Position numbers and translations under genes: made by a program | Origin: JBEEJZ01 sp041168905 | Lineage (GTDB): Bacteria > Pseudomonadota > Gammaproteobacteria > Burkholderiales > Burkholderiaceae_C | DNA length: 58,404 nucleotides | NCBI GenBank assembly: GCA_041168905.1 | Contig: JBEEJZ010000184.1 | Coordinates: 1-58,404, forward strand | Direction: 5' to 3' | Notes under the pieces: model-generated | What the model was told of the DNA's origin: nothing | Database searches by the model: none | Seen by the model: only the letters and a program-made list of their open reading frames with translations | Shown here: piece by piece, positions 42,767 to 52,396 of the stretch | Numbering within the stretch: the stretch's first letter is position 1 | Layout: every line of letters begins with the position of its first letter

Positions 42767-43608
42767 GCACACCCCACTCACCCGAAGTCGGCCTGAGCAT
42801 TCAGGCTGGCAACATCCGAACCAACTACCACGACCACGGCCAGGGCTCGCCGGTCCTGATGATCCACGGATCCGGCCCCGGTGTCAGCGCATTTGCCAAC
42901 TGGCGGCTGGTCATGCCCGAACTGGCCAAAACCCAGCGCGTGCTGGCACCCGACATGGTGGGTTTTGGCTTTACCGAACGCCCCCAGTGCATCACCTACG
43001 GCATGAACACCTGGGTGCAGCAGGCGCTGGACTTCATCGACGCCATGGATCTGCCGCAAGTGGACCTGGTCGGCAACTCCTTTGGCGGCGGGCTGGCGCT
43101 GGCCTTTGCCATTCGATACCCCCAACGCGTACGTCGGCTCGTGCTGATGGGCGCGGTCGGGGTGGATTTCCCCATCACACCGGGGCTCGATGCAGTCTGG
43201 GGCTATGAGCCGTCTTTTGAAAACATGCGCCGCATCATGGACGTGTTTGCCTACAACCGTGCCCTCGTCACCGACGATCTGGCCCGCATGCGCTTTGAAG
43301 CCAGCGCCCGCCCCGGCTTCCAGGAAAGCTATGCCGCCATGTTTCCGGCACCGCGCCAGCGCTGGGTGCAGTCCCTGGCCAGCCCGGAAGACCTCATCGC
43401 CGCCCTGCCCCACGAAACCCTGATCATCCACGGACGCGAAGACCAGGTCATCCCGGTCGAAAACTCCTACCGCCTGTCACGCCTGATCCCCAAGTCGCAA
43501 CTGCACATCTACGGCCAGTGTGGTCACTGGACCCAAATCGAACACGCCGCCCGTTTTGCGCAGCTGGTGTCGAACTTTTTGCAAGAGGCTGGCAGGTCAA
43601 CCCCCTGA
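42763..43608 (+). CDS. dmpD: 2-hydroxymuconic semialdehyde hydrolase
   Basis: A 281-residue alpha/beta hydrolase that cuts 2-hydroxymuconic semialdehyde to 2-hydroxypenta-2,4-dienoate and formate. Oxyanion region HGSGPGVSA (35-43), nucleophile Ser106 in GNSFGGG (Ser107 in Pseudomonas DmpD), then HGREDQVIP with the Asp and GQCGHWTQIE with the His. The ATG overlaps the GntR stop. It is separated from the other lower-pathway genes by more than 17 kb and lies on the other strand. Confidence 0.94.
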   Translation: MSTPHSPEVGLSIQAGNIRTNYHDHGQGSPVLMIHGSGPGVSAFANWRLVMPELAKTQRVLAPDMVGFGFTERPQCITYGMNTWVQQALDFIDAMDLPQVDLVGNSFGGGLALAFAIRYPQRVRRLVLMGAVGVDFPITPGLDAVWGYEPSFENMRRIMDVFAYNRALVTDDLARMRFEASARPGFQESYAAMFPAPRQRWVQSLASPEDLIAALPHETLIIHGREDQVIPVENSYRLSRLIPKSQLHIYGQCGHWTQIEHAARFAQLVSNFLQEAGRSTP

Positions 43609-43612
43609 CCTG
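43593..43612 (+). terminator. hairpin at the end of dmpD
   Basis: CAGGTCA-ACCCCC-TGACCTG forms a 7-bp stem over the dmpD stop codon. No T-run follows, so it may slow or end transcription only weakly. Confidence 0.35.
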
Positions 43613-43699
43613 TACAAGCAAAACCCAACCAGCGATCCGATAAAAAACGTTTTTGCGACAAAATAAAAAAATAAATCGAATTAAGCGACAATCCTCGTC

Positions 43700-45196
43700 G
43701 TGATTGGCCCCTTAACACCTGCAAACGCGACAAGCGACACGGCATTGATCTTGTATGCCGAGATCAACTCTGCGCAAAAACGGGCCATTCAGCGGGGCAT
43801 ACAGTCGGGTCAACTGGGACGCATTGCTCCCGGCATGGCCAGCAGCTTGCCGCCGTCCGATTGGCCCGCGCTCATCACGCGCGAGCGCTTGCGTGTACTG
43901 GCAGCGCTGTACCCTGGCGCAGTGCTCAGCCACCGTAGCGCCTTCAACGGGGGGCAACCAGAAGGCGGAGTGATCCACCTAACCCATAACTTCAAGCGCG
44001 TGATGCAGCTCCCCGGTCTGACCATCATGCTCTGGAAAGGCCCGCCACCCGCCGCAGGCGATACCCCCATGCTCGGGCGAGAGTTGTACTTTCCGTCATT
44101 GCCCCGCCTACTGTTAGAGAACCTGCAGCCCACACGTGGCCCCAATCGCCGTGCCGTCGGGCGTGAGGCGGTCGAGCAGCGCTTACTCGAAACCTGCGAT
44201 GCCCGTGGCGAAGAAGCTTTGTCACGCCTGCGCGAACTTGCCCGCGCCCTGGCACCCGCACTGGGCATGCAAGCTGAATTCAGGGTTCTCGACGACCTGG
44301 TGGGCAGCATATTGGGCACCCGCGCCAGTCGCCTCACCACACCGGAGGGCCGCGCCCGCACCGCTCCCATGCCCTATGACGCGCAGCGCATGTCCCTGTT
44401 CGAGGACCTGGCGGCGCGGTTGCGCGGCACGCCCCTGGCTGACCCGGTGACCGTAACCTACAGCGAAACCGCCCGCGCCAACTTTGCTTTTTTAGAGTCG
44501 TATTTCAGCAACTTCATCGAAGGCACCGAATTCGACGTACAGCAAGCCCGCGCCTTTGTGCTGGAAGGCCAACCCATTGCTGAGCGACCCAAAGACTCGC
44601 ATGACATCTTGGGGGTGTACCGCCAGGCCTTGCACCCCAGCTGGGCACTGCAAACCATGGCCAGTGGCGAACCGGTGTTGGCCCAGCTACGTGCCCGCCA
44701 CGCCGACCAAATGCGAGAGCGCCCCGAAGTGGGCCCAGGAGAATTCAAAGTCTTGGCCAATCGCGCAGGCAACACCGAGTTCGTCAGCCCCGAGCGCGTG
44801 CGAGGCACCTTGGTGCAAGCCTCACAAATCCTGCCCAGCGTGCCTGCAGGCATAGCCCGCGCCATTTTGGCCATGTTCATCGTCTCCGAAGTACACCCTT
44901 TTGCCGATGGTAATGGCCGCTTGGCCCGCTTGGTCATGAACGCCGAACTCTCGGCCGTGGGGTCCTGCCGCATCATCGTGCCCACCTTGTTTCGCGAGGA
45001 ATACCTCGACAGTCTGCGCGCCCTGAGCCGCATGGGCAACGCCACCCCCTTCATCACCGCCATGCAAAAAATCCACCGCTGGACCGCTGCTTTTCAGTTT
45101 GATGACCTGGACGCCACCATCGCCCAGCTGGCCCACTGCAACGCTTTTGAACGGTCGCTGGTGCAATTCAAGCTGCTCACGCCAGAAACCAGCTGA
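43700..45196 (+). CDS. Fic-domain protein with AbiEi-like N-terminal domain
   Basis: 498 residues. The first ~200 resemble the AbiEi-type winged-helix antitoxin region (RAIQRGIQSGQLGRIAPGM, then WPALITRERLRVLAALYPGAVLSHRSA). The Fic core follows: HPFADGNGRLAR at 399-410 with His399 and all motif residues, so AMP or another nucleotide could be transferred to proteins. An inhibitory-helix motif S-x-x-x-E-G (Ser270-Glu274-Gly275) lies before it, as in self-restrained class II Fic proteins. It starts with GTG after an AT-rich gap holding AAAAACGTTTTT (43643-43654). Confidence 0.87.
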   Translation: MIGPLTPANATSDTALILYAEINSAQKRAIQRGIQSGQLGRIAPGMASSLPPSDWPALITRERLRVLAALYPGAVLSHRSAFNGGQPEGGVIHLTHNFKRVMQLPGLTIMLWKGPPPAAGDTPMLGRELYFPSLPRLLLENLQPTRGPNRRAVGREAVEQRLLETCDARGEEALSRLRELARALAPALGMQAEFRVLDDLVGSILGTRASRLTTPEGRARTAPMPYDAQRMSLFEDLAARLRGTPLADPVTVTYSETARANFAFLESYFSNFIEGTEFDVQQARAFVLEGQPIAERPKDSHDILGVYRQALHPSWALQTMASGEPVLAQLRARHADQMRERPEVGPGEFKVLANRAGNTEFVSPERVRGTLVQASQILPSVPAGIARAILAMFIVSEVHPFADGNGRLARLVMNAELSAVGSCRIIVPTLFREEYLDSLRALSRMGNATPFITAMQKIHRWTAAFQFDDLDATIAQLAHCNAFERSLVQFKLLTPETS

Positions 45197-45228
45197 GCGG
45201 CCGCCCTGAGCGCCCTCACGTCAAACAC

Positions 45229-46344
45229 TCACCTCACAAACACCTGCGCCCGCAGGTCACGACGCAGGGTTTTGAGTAGCTGGCTGCGCACCACCTCGTC
45301 ATGGGCGGTGCACACGCTCTTGCCCCGCTGGGCGCTGTAATAGCGCTGCACCTGGATGGTTGAGCCAGTTTGTTTGTAGCTGGCACGGTACTGCAGGCCA
45401 TCGGCTTCAAACGCAACATCTTCTGGCAGGCGATCTACTTTCACATCGGGTGGCAGGGTGATGTAGGTGGTTTGGCTGTGGCTCTCGTCCTGGCACCGAT
45501 AAGGAAACTGACGATCGTCGCGCAGCGTTTGCCGGGCCAGTAGGTTGATACTGCCTGGCGCAATGCCCACCGGCACGACAAAGGCACTCGGACCGGGCAG
45601 GTTTATCAGGGGCTCCAGCTCAAAGCTGGCTTCCACCACCCAGGGGATGTTCAGATTGGACGGTTCGTTGGGGGTGATGCGGCCGCTACCGCTCTCGCGC
45701 TCAGCGGCCAGTATTCGGCGCGAGATGGTGAGCGGGTCTTCGTTGGCCATGGAAAACTGTGCATGGCGCGAGTTGACCTCTGCCGAGCCTTTCATCAAAG
45801 ACTTGCTGCTGCCCTTCACCGAGCCATCCAAGGCCAAGGTCAAGTGTGTGGTGGTGTCGGTGCCATCACTCTCTGCACTTGATGCAGGTGTAGTTTTGAT
45901 CTTGCCCGTGGCGGCGATCAAGGCGGGTTTGCCCTGCACACTGGGTGGCAGCGTGCCCATGGGGGCGAACTGTGCTGTGGAGTCCAGAAACAAGTCCAGG
46001 CTGGGCACATAGGTGATGGCGTGGTTGAAGGTTGCAGACGATGCCACCGGCGGCAGCTCATAAGCTGCACCCGAATTCACCAGCACCGGGCTGCTGTCGA
46101 TGTCGACGGCGCGCAGCAAAGCTTCTAGCAGCGCGACATGGTCCTTGCAGTCACCATAGCGGTTGCGCAAGATGCCCTCTGCGCTATGGGGAACAAAGCC
46201 ACTCAGGTTCATGTACATGCCCACGTACCGGATGTTGTGGCTCACCCAGTTGTACAGGGCCCGCACCTTGGCCGCATCTGTGATCCGGAGATGCATCAGG
46301 CCCAAAGGGTAAATCGATGGCACTTTGTGGTGAACGCCACACAC
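45229..46344 (-). pseudogene. truncated DUF3857/transglutaminase-like gene (N-terminal part missing)
   Basis: The open frame has 371 residues from a GTG at 46344 and begins abruptly in the transglutaminase core. Catalytic residues are kept: Cys in GDCKDHVALL, His in NHAITYV and Asp in LFLDSTAQF, followed by the C-terminal beta domain. Complete relatives have an extra N-terminal DUF3857 domain of some 250 residues and a signal peptide, both lacking here. A stop (46354-46356) and AT-rich DNA lie right upstream, so the gene was most likely cut by insertion or deletion. Confidence 0.75.
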
Positions 46345-47835
46345 AGCCAGCAGTCAGGCCTCCCAATTTCATCCCCCAAATGGGGGATATGAATTTAACT
46401 TTGATAATTATAAAATCTGACGGGGATAACGGCAATAAAAAATATCAAGCGGCGCCATCAATATTATTTATCAATATAACTCATTGTCAAAGGAAAATAT
46501 AATGAAAATACTTATTATCTTTTTTTTCTTACTTTTTTCATTTTTTACCCATGCACAAAACTCGAGCTTAGAACGCGCTCAAATGGATTACGCAAAAAAA
46601 TACGACCAAGAACGACGAGAACAAGCTGTTAAGGATTATGAACAAAAACTAAATAATAGCACATATAGCAAGGATAGGGAAGGCGCAAATAACTTTTTTA
46701 TTATTATTGGCATAGCCATTGCAGCATTTGTTATTACAGGCATTGTCAGAAATATAGCAAACCGACCAACTCCTGAAGAATCCAAAGCCTCCAAAGAAAA
46801 ATATGAAGATTGGGTAAACAAAACGAAAAAATCGATGCTTGACTTTGATTTTCCATTTAATCCTCTCACTAAAGATCAAGTCAAGGGCATGACCATTAAC
46901 GAAATTGAAAAATCTATCAATAAATCAACACACACCATTGAAAATGATTTAGTTAGACTAGGATGGCAATGCATTGACTACGATGGATATTTAATAAAAA
47001 ATCACATGAAAGTCTACAGCAGAGCAACCGGCCTAGAAAGAGGAAGCGATTATTTCGCAGAGGAGCGAAACATAATAACCAAAATGAAAAGAGCGAAAAA
47101 ATTACAAAATATAGATCCACTTAGAATTTATGCAATAATTCAAAGCACCATACCCGAATCATCAATTGGCCTTTGTATTTCCTTCTTTGATAAAAATTCA
47201 AATTTGATTAAAAATTATGGCGTACTAACCAATCAAGGAATAGAAACAGGTGGATTTGAGAATTTCGAAAAATGCACTTTCTATAATATTGAGAGCGAGT
47301 ACGATAACGAAACACTTATAATTAATCCAGTGAATTTCGACTTGGAAGTTGATTGCATTTCAGTATACGTATCCACCGACACAGCAAACACAGATTTGTA
47401 TGAAGTTGGAAAAAGAACACACAAAAATATATCTATAAAAATTTTCACAAACGGGTATACGGAAAAGCCGATAATTCACAACTGGCCCGTGAAAATAAAA
47501 TCAAATAAATTATTAAACATCGGCTATTTTAAAAAAAATCCAGATAGTGAAAAATGGGTATTTTTCCCACTCACAGGAAAGTATGTCAACATTAAATTAT
47601 TTGACTTTGACTCAGAAAAAGATGATATTGAAACAAAAATTCTTTCACCTATCGAGACCGCTTTCAAAGAATCTGTTACCAATGAGGATAATTCGTGAAG
47701 CAACGGTACAACGGGCGGGAGGGTTGTTACGCGCTTGAAACTTCTGGCCAGACGACGCCATCAAATCATTTTCTTCTCAATTTACGATAGGATGAGGTCC
47801 ATCCAATCAAAAATCAAAGAAATGAGAGGATAAGA
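46345..47835. other. AT-rich island of foreign character
   Basis: From about 46370 to 47700 the sequence is strikingly AT-rich with A/T-ending codons, between neighbours of high GC content. At its left edge a perfect hairpin ATCCCCCA-AA-TGGGGGAT lies at 46371-46388, beside the cut end of the transglutaminase gene. At its right edge, 47699-47835, ACAAC and GTTGT arms flank a G-rich loop, and then comes the next gene. No transposase, integrase or clear direct repeat is visible at the borders. Confidence 0.75.
46502..47698 (+). CDS. AT-rich hypothetical protein with signal peptide and membrane segment
   Basis: 398 residues from the ATG at 46502, which has AGGA before it. It opens with a hydrophobic signal peptide (Lys-2, then ILIIFFFLLFSFF, end near HAQ), a charged region rich in Gln/Lys/Glu (~25-65), a transmembrane helix (about 68-90, FFIIIGIAIAAFVITGIV) and a ~300-residue soluble domain. 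I recognise no family. The Lys/Asn/Ile-rich composition and codon use are unlike every neighbour, which points to recent transfer. Confidence 0.75.
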   Translation: MKILIIFFFLLFSFFTHAQNSSLERAQMDYAKKYDQERREQAVKDYEQKLNNSTYSKDREGANNFFIIIGIAIAAFVITGIVRNIANRPTPEESKASKEKYEDWVNKTKKSMLDFDFPFNPLTKDQVKGMTINEIEKSINKSTHTIENDLVRLGWQCIDYDGYLIKNHMKVYSRATGLERGSDYFAEERNIITKMKRAKKLQNIDPLRIYAIIQSTIPESSIGLCISFFDKNSNLIKNYGVLTNQGIETGGFENFEKCTFYNIESEYDNETLIINPVNFDLEVDCISVYVSTDTANTDLYEVGKRTHKNISIKIFTNGYTEKPIIHNWPVKIKSNKLLNIGYFKKNPDSEKWVFFPLTGKYVNIKLFDFDSEKDDIETKILSPIETAFKESVTNEDNS

Positions 47836-49209
47836 ATGGCAAAAAAAGAAGTCGGTTTGGGCATTCGGCGCTACCTGGGCGACCGGGCGGCGCAGGGGCT
47901 GGCATCTGCCAGCGCAAACGACATTTCGACCGCACTGGGGGCTGCACGGCCCACGGTGAATCGGTATCTGGCGGCATTGGTCCTGGAAGGGTTGATTCTG
48001 AAGCAGGGCACCGGCCCGGCCACGCGGTACAGCGCAGCGCAAACGAGTGCACCGCTTGTTTCGCCCTCTCCCACGGCAGCGCCGCATTGGAGCGACGAGG
48101 CACTGGCACTGCGTGCAGGGCTGCAGGCACCCATTGCCACGCGCACACCGGTCAGCTACCAGCGGGCGTTTGTGGATACGTACATTCCCAATGTTTCATC
48201 GCTGCTTCCGGCGGACTTGGCCGCAAGCCTGTTTGCATCCGGACGCACCCCAGGGCATCAGCCTGCCAGTACTTATGCTCGCAAGGTGCTGGAACAACTG
48301 CTTATCGACCTGTCGTGGCACTCATCACGCCTGGAGGGCAACCGCAAAAGCCTGCTAGACACCCAGGCGCTATTTGCCAAAGGGCGCACGCAGGCAGATG
48401 ACATGGACGCGCTCATGCTGCTCAATCACAAAGATGCGATTGAGTTCATGGTGGACGCGGTGCCGGAGTACGGAATGACCGACGCCGTGGTGCGCAACAT
48501 TCAGAGCTTGCTGATGCAAGGCCTGCTGGACAACCCGGATTCCGTGGGTGCGATACGCAGCACGGTGATGAACATCACCGATTCCGTTTATCTGCCCACC
48601 CAGGTTCCTCATCTTCTGGAAGAAATGTTGGGCCTCATCATCGACAAGGCCCAACACATCAAAAACCCGGTGGAGGGCGCTTTTTTTCTGTGGGTGAACA
48701 TCGCTTATCTGCAACCCTTTGAGGACGGCAACAAGCGTACCAGCCGTCTGTGCGCCAACTTGCCCCTGATGCTGAGCAACTGCGCACCACTGTCGTTCTT
48801 GGACGTAGAGCCCACCGACTATGCCGTTGCAGTGACGGGCGTTTACGAGCGTCTGGACGTGAGCCTGGCCGTCGAACTTTTTGCCTGGACCTATCGCCGC
48901 TCAATTGAAAAATACAAGGTGGTTCTGGAATCGATGGGCATGCCAGACCCATTCCGGGCCCGCTATCGAGACCATCTGGGCGAGGCAGTCAGGCAAGTGG
49001 TGCTTGAGAACGCAAGTGCCATGGATGCCTGTGCCGCCCTGCCGCTACCCACGCAAGATCAGCAGGCGTTTTTGACACTGCTGGTTCGCGAGCTGCAAGG
49101 CCTGGCTCCCTACAACTGCGCCCGATACAGGCTCAGCATACGCAAAACCGAAGATTGGTTGGCCCGAGGTCGGCCGTTCGCGCCCCAAAAGTGGTCGATT
49201 CATGGTTGA
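47836..49209 (+). CDS. Fic-domain protein with Gln in place of the catalytic His
   Basis: 457 residues. An N-terminal winged helix (~15-60, NDISTALGAARPTVNRYLAAL) is followed by a Fic core. The Fic motif reads LQPFEDGNKRTSR: the usual catalytic His is Gln293, while Phe, Asp/Glu, Gly-Asn and Arg are kept. An S-x-x-x-E-G-N inhibitory motif (Ser163-Glu167) is present. Without His, AMP transfer would be weak or changed; some relatives appear to share this Gln (from memory). GAGGA precedes the ATG. The next gene follows after 24 bases. Confidence 0.88.
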   Translation: MAKKEVGLGIRRYLGDRAAQGLASASANDISTALGAARPTVNRYLAALVLEGLILKQGTGPATRYSAAQTSAPLVSPSPTAAPHWSDEALALRAGLQAPIATRTPVSYQRAFVDTYIPNVSSLLPADLAASLFASGRTPGHQPASTYARKVLEQLLIDLSWHSSRLEGNRKSLLDTQALFAKGRTQADDMDALMLLNHKDAIEFMVDAVPEYGMTDAVVRNIQSLLMQGLLDNPDSVGAIRSTVMNITDSVYLPTQVPHLLEEMLGLIIDKAQHIKNPVEGAFFLWVNIAYLQPFEDGNKRTSRLCANLPLMLSNCAPLSFLDVEPTDYAVAVTGVYERLDVSLAVELFAWTYRRSIEKYKVVLESMGMPDPFRARYRDHLGEAVRQVVLENASAMDACAALPLPTQDQQAFLTLLVRELQGLAPYNCARYRLSIRKTEDWLARGRPFAPQKWSIHG

Positions 49210-49233
49210 ATAGTGTTTTGACTTATCAGAACG

Positions 49234-49992
49234 ATGAACAAGTTCAACAACAAGACGGCCGGCAGCCCTTCACTGTTTGACACAGTGCCACCTGATCTGA
49301 TGGGTTTGGGGCTGGGCGCCTCGTTCAATGCCAAGGCGGTGCAGTTGTTCCTGGGCCTCAAAAAGGAAGAGCTGGCACGCATTGCGGATGTGTCACTCAA
49401 GTCAGTACGGTTTGACAAAGCCATGCCCGAGCCCATGCGTGAGCGCTTGCAGGAAATCGCCCTGGCCATCAACTGGGTTGCCAGGTTTTTCGGTGGGGAT
49501 GTGGACAAGACTGTCACCTGGTTCGAGGCTCGAAACCCGTTGTTGGACGATATTTCGCCCAAAGAAATGATCCGACAGGGGCGTTTTGAGCGGCTACGCA
49601 AATTCATTTTGCGGTCTTTGAAGGAGGCACCGCCTACATCGGATGCGGGACTAAAGCATCAGCTCGATGATGCCACCGCGCAAGCGGTAAGGCAGTTTCG
49701 CCAACGGATTGAACCGAACTTTCCTGCCAAAGCGGTGATTGTGTTTGGCAGTCGCGCTCGCGGTGATCACCGCCCAGACAGCGATGCCGATGTGGCTGTT
49801 TTGCTCGAGGGAGTACATCAGCGTTTTTTGGATACCAAGCTTCAAATGTCTGACGCTGCCTATGACATCTTGCTGGACACGGGCATCAACATATCGCCTT
49901 TGCCCGTTTGGATGGATGAGTGGGAACACCCCGAAGCCTATGTCAATCCGTCCTTGTTATCGAACATTGCCCGCGAAGGGGTGCGGGTTTGA
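49234..49992 (+). CDS. fusion of a DUF2384 (MbcA/ParS/Xre-type) antitoxin domain and an MNT nucleotidyltransferase
   Basis: 252 residues. Residues ~30-130 match the DUF2384 antitoxin fold (MRERLQEIALAINWVARFFGGD, then NPLLDDISPKEMIRQGRFERLR). From ~150 on comes a minimal nucleotidyltransferase: VFGSRARGDHRPDSDADVAV with Gly172-Ser173 and Asp184/Asp186, the metal site. MNT antitoxins inactivate HEPN toxins by adding AMP (family knowledge). The joint with DUF2384, normally a RES-toxin antitoxin, is unusual. Its stop overlaps the TTG of the HEPN gene. Confidence 0.87.
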   Translation: MNKFNNKTAGSPSLFDTVPPDLMGLGLGASFNAKAVQLFLGLKKEELARIADVSLKSVRFDKAMPEPMRERLQEIALAINWVARFFGGDVDKTVTWFEARNPLLDDISPKEMIRQGRFERLRKFILRSLKEAPPTSDAGLKHQLDDATAQAVRQFRQRIEPNFPAKAVIVFGSRARGDHRPDSDADVAVLLEGVHQRFLDTKLQMSDAAYDILLDTGINISPLPVWMDEWEHPEAYVNPSLLSNIAREGVRV

Positions 49993-50411
49993 CTCAATTC
50001 AAGTCCTCAGCGTCCTTGATGGGCAAAGCCACCCAAGCCGTCGCTTCAGCGCATGTTTTGCTGGAGCTTGGCGATGTTGATGGTGCCTGCAACCGCGCCT
50101 ATTACGCCATGTTTGATGCCGCCCAAGCTGCGCTGTTGTTGTCTGGGGTGCCGGCAACTGATGCCTTGGGTAAAACACACCGTGGCCTGATCAACACCTT
50201 CAGTGCGTATCTTGTTAAAGATGGCCCCGTCAGCAAAGAGCTGGGGCGCCAACTCAAGCGTGCCGAAGAAATGCGTTTGGTCGCCGATTACAACGGCGAG
50301 TCGGTAACGAAGGCAGATGCAGCCGAGTTGGTAGACAACGCAAAGGCATTTGTCAGTGCCATGCAGCAGCTGTTTTTTGAAAACCCTGCTGCGCCTTCGA
50401 CGGCCGCCTAA
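49989..50411 (+). CDS. HEPN-domain protein (putative toxin of the MNT/HEPN pair)
   Basis: 140 residues from a TTG overlapping the upstream stop (TTGA) with AGGGG before it; an ATG at 50019 is an alternative. The all-helical HEPN fold is seen in CNRAYYAMFDAAQAAL, then KTHRGLINTF and MRLVADYNGESVTKADAAELVDNAKAF. The R-x4-6-H RNase motif of HepT toxins is not obvious, so nuclease activity is uncertain. It is paired with the upstream nucleotidyltransferase fusion. Confidence 0.86.
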   Translation: MTQFKSSASLMGKATQAVASAHVLLELGDVDGACNRAYYAMFDAAQAALLLSGVPATDALGKTHRGLINTFSAYLVKDGPVSKELGRQLKRAEEMRLVADYNGESVTKADAAELVDNAKAFVSAMQQLFFENPAAPSTAA

Positions 50412-50417
50412 CGCTAA

Positions 50418-51619
<1,202 letters not shown>

Positions 51620-51620
<1 letters not shown>

Positions 51621-52396
51621 CAGTGCACCTCCGCCGCTTGCAGGGCCACGGGGTGGGGGTTGCGCTCGTCACTGGCCACTTTGCCATCCACAAAACGCAC
51701 GATGCGCCGGGCGTAGGCCGCCATGTCGGGCTCGTGCGTCACCATCAGCACCGTGATGCCGTGCTCGATATTGAGCTGCCACAGTAAATGCATGATTTCG
51801 TGGCCGCGCTGGGTATCGAGGTTGCCGGTGGGCTCGTCGGCCAGCAAGACCGCCGGCTTGGTGACGATGGCCCGCGCAATGGCCACGCGCTGCTGCTGCC
51901 CGCCCGACAGCTCGGCCGGCGTGTGGTGCTCCCAGCCCTGCAGGCCCACAGCCGCCAGGGCTTTGGCAGCGGCCGTGTGACGCTGGCGGGCACCCTCGCC
52001 CCGGTACAGCAGTGGCAGTTCGACGTTTTCCTGGGCCGAGGTGCGCGCCAGCAAATGAAAGCCCTGAAACACAAAACCAAAGTAACGCCGGCGCAGGCGC
52101 GCCCGCTGGTCGCGCGTCAGCCCTTCGACATGCACCCCCCGAAACAGGTAGTCGCCGGTGGTGGGCGTGTCCAGGCACCCCAGGGTGTTCATGGCCGTCG
52201 ACTTGCCCGAACCGCTGGGGCCCATGATGGCAACAAAGTCGCCGGCGTCAATGTCCAGGTCCACCCCTTTGAGTGCCTGCAAGGCGTTGGCACCTACGCC
52301 ATACGTGCGGGTGATGCCACGCAGGCGGATGAGGGGTACTCCGGCAATCGAAGCAGGCGCCGAGACTGATGGCAAAGGCGGCGGCGTGGGGTTCAA
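51620..52396 (-). CDS. MacB-type ABC transporter ATP-binding protein
   Basis: About 258 residues with Walker A GPSGSGKSTAMNTLG, LSGGQQQRVAIARAI, Walker B VLLADEPTGNLD and the His switch MVTHEPD. The TTG at 52396 overlaps the MacA stop (TTGA) and gives an N-terminal Pro-rich lead before PLIRLRGITRTYG. Longer frames upstream lie inside macA. No ATG is available before the Walker motif, which supports the TTG. Confidence 0.9.

Noticed and set aside
47699..47770. Possible integron attC-like element (ACAAC and GTTGT arms) behind the AT-rich gene
   Set aside because: Only one short arm pair is present; the full set of boxes and a second element are missing, and no integrase is seen.
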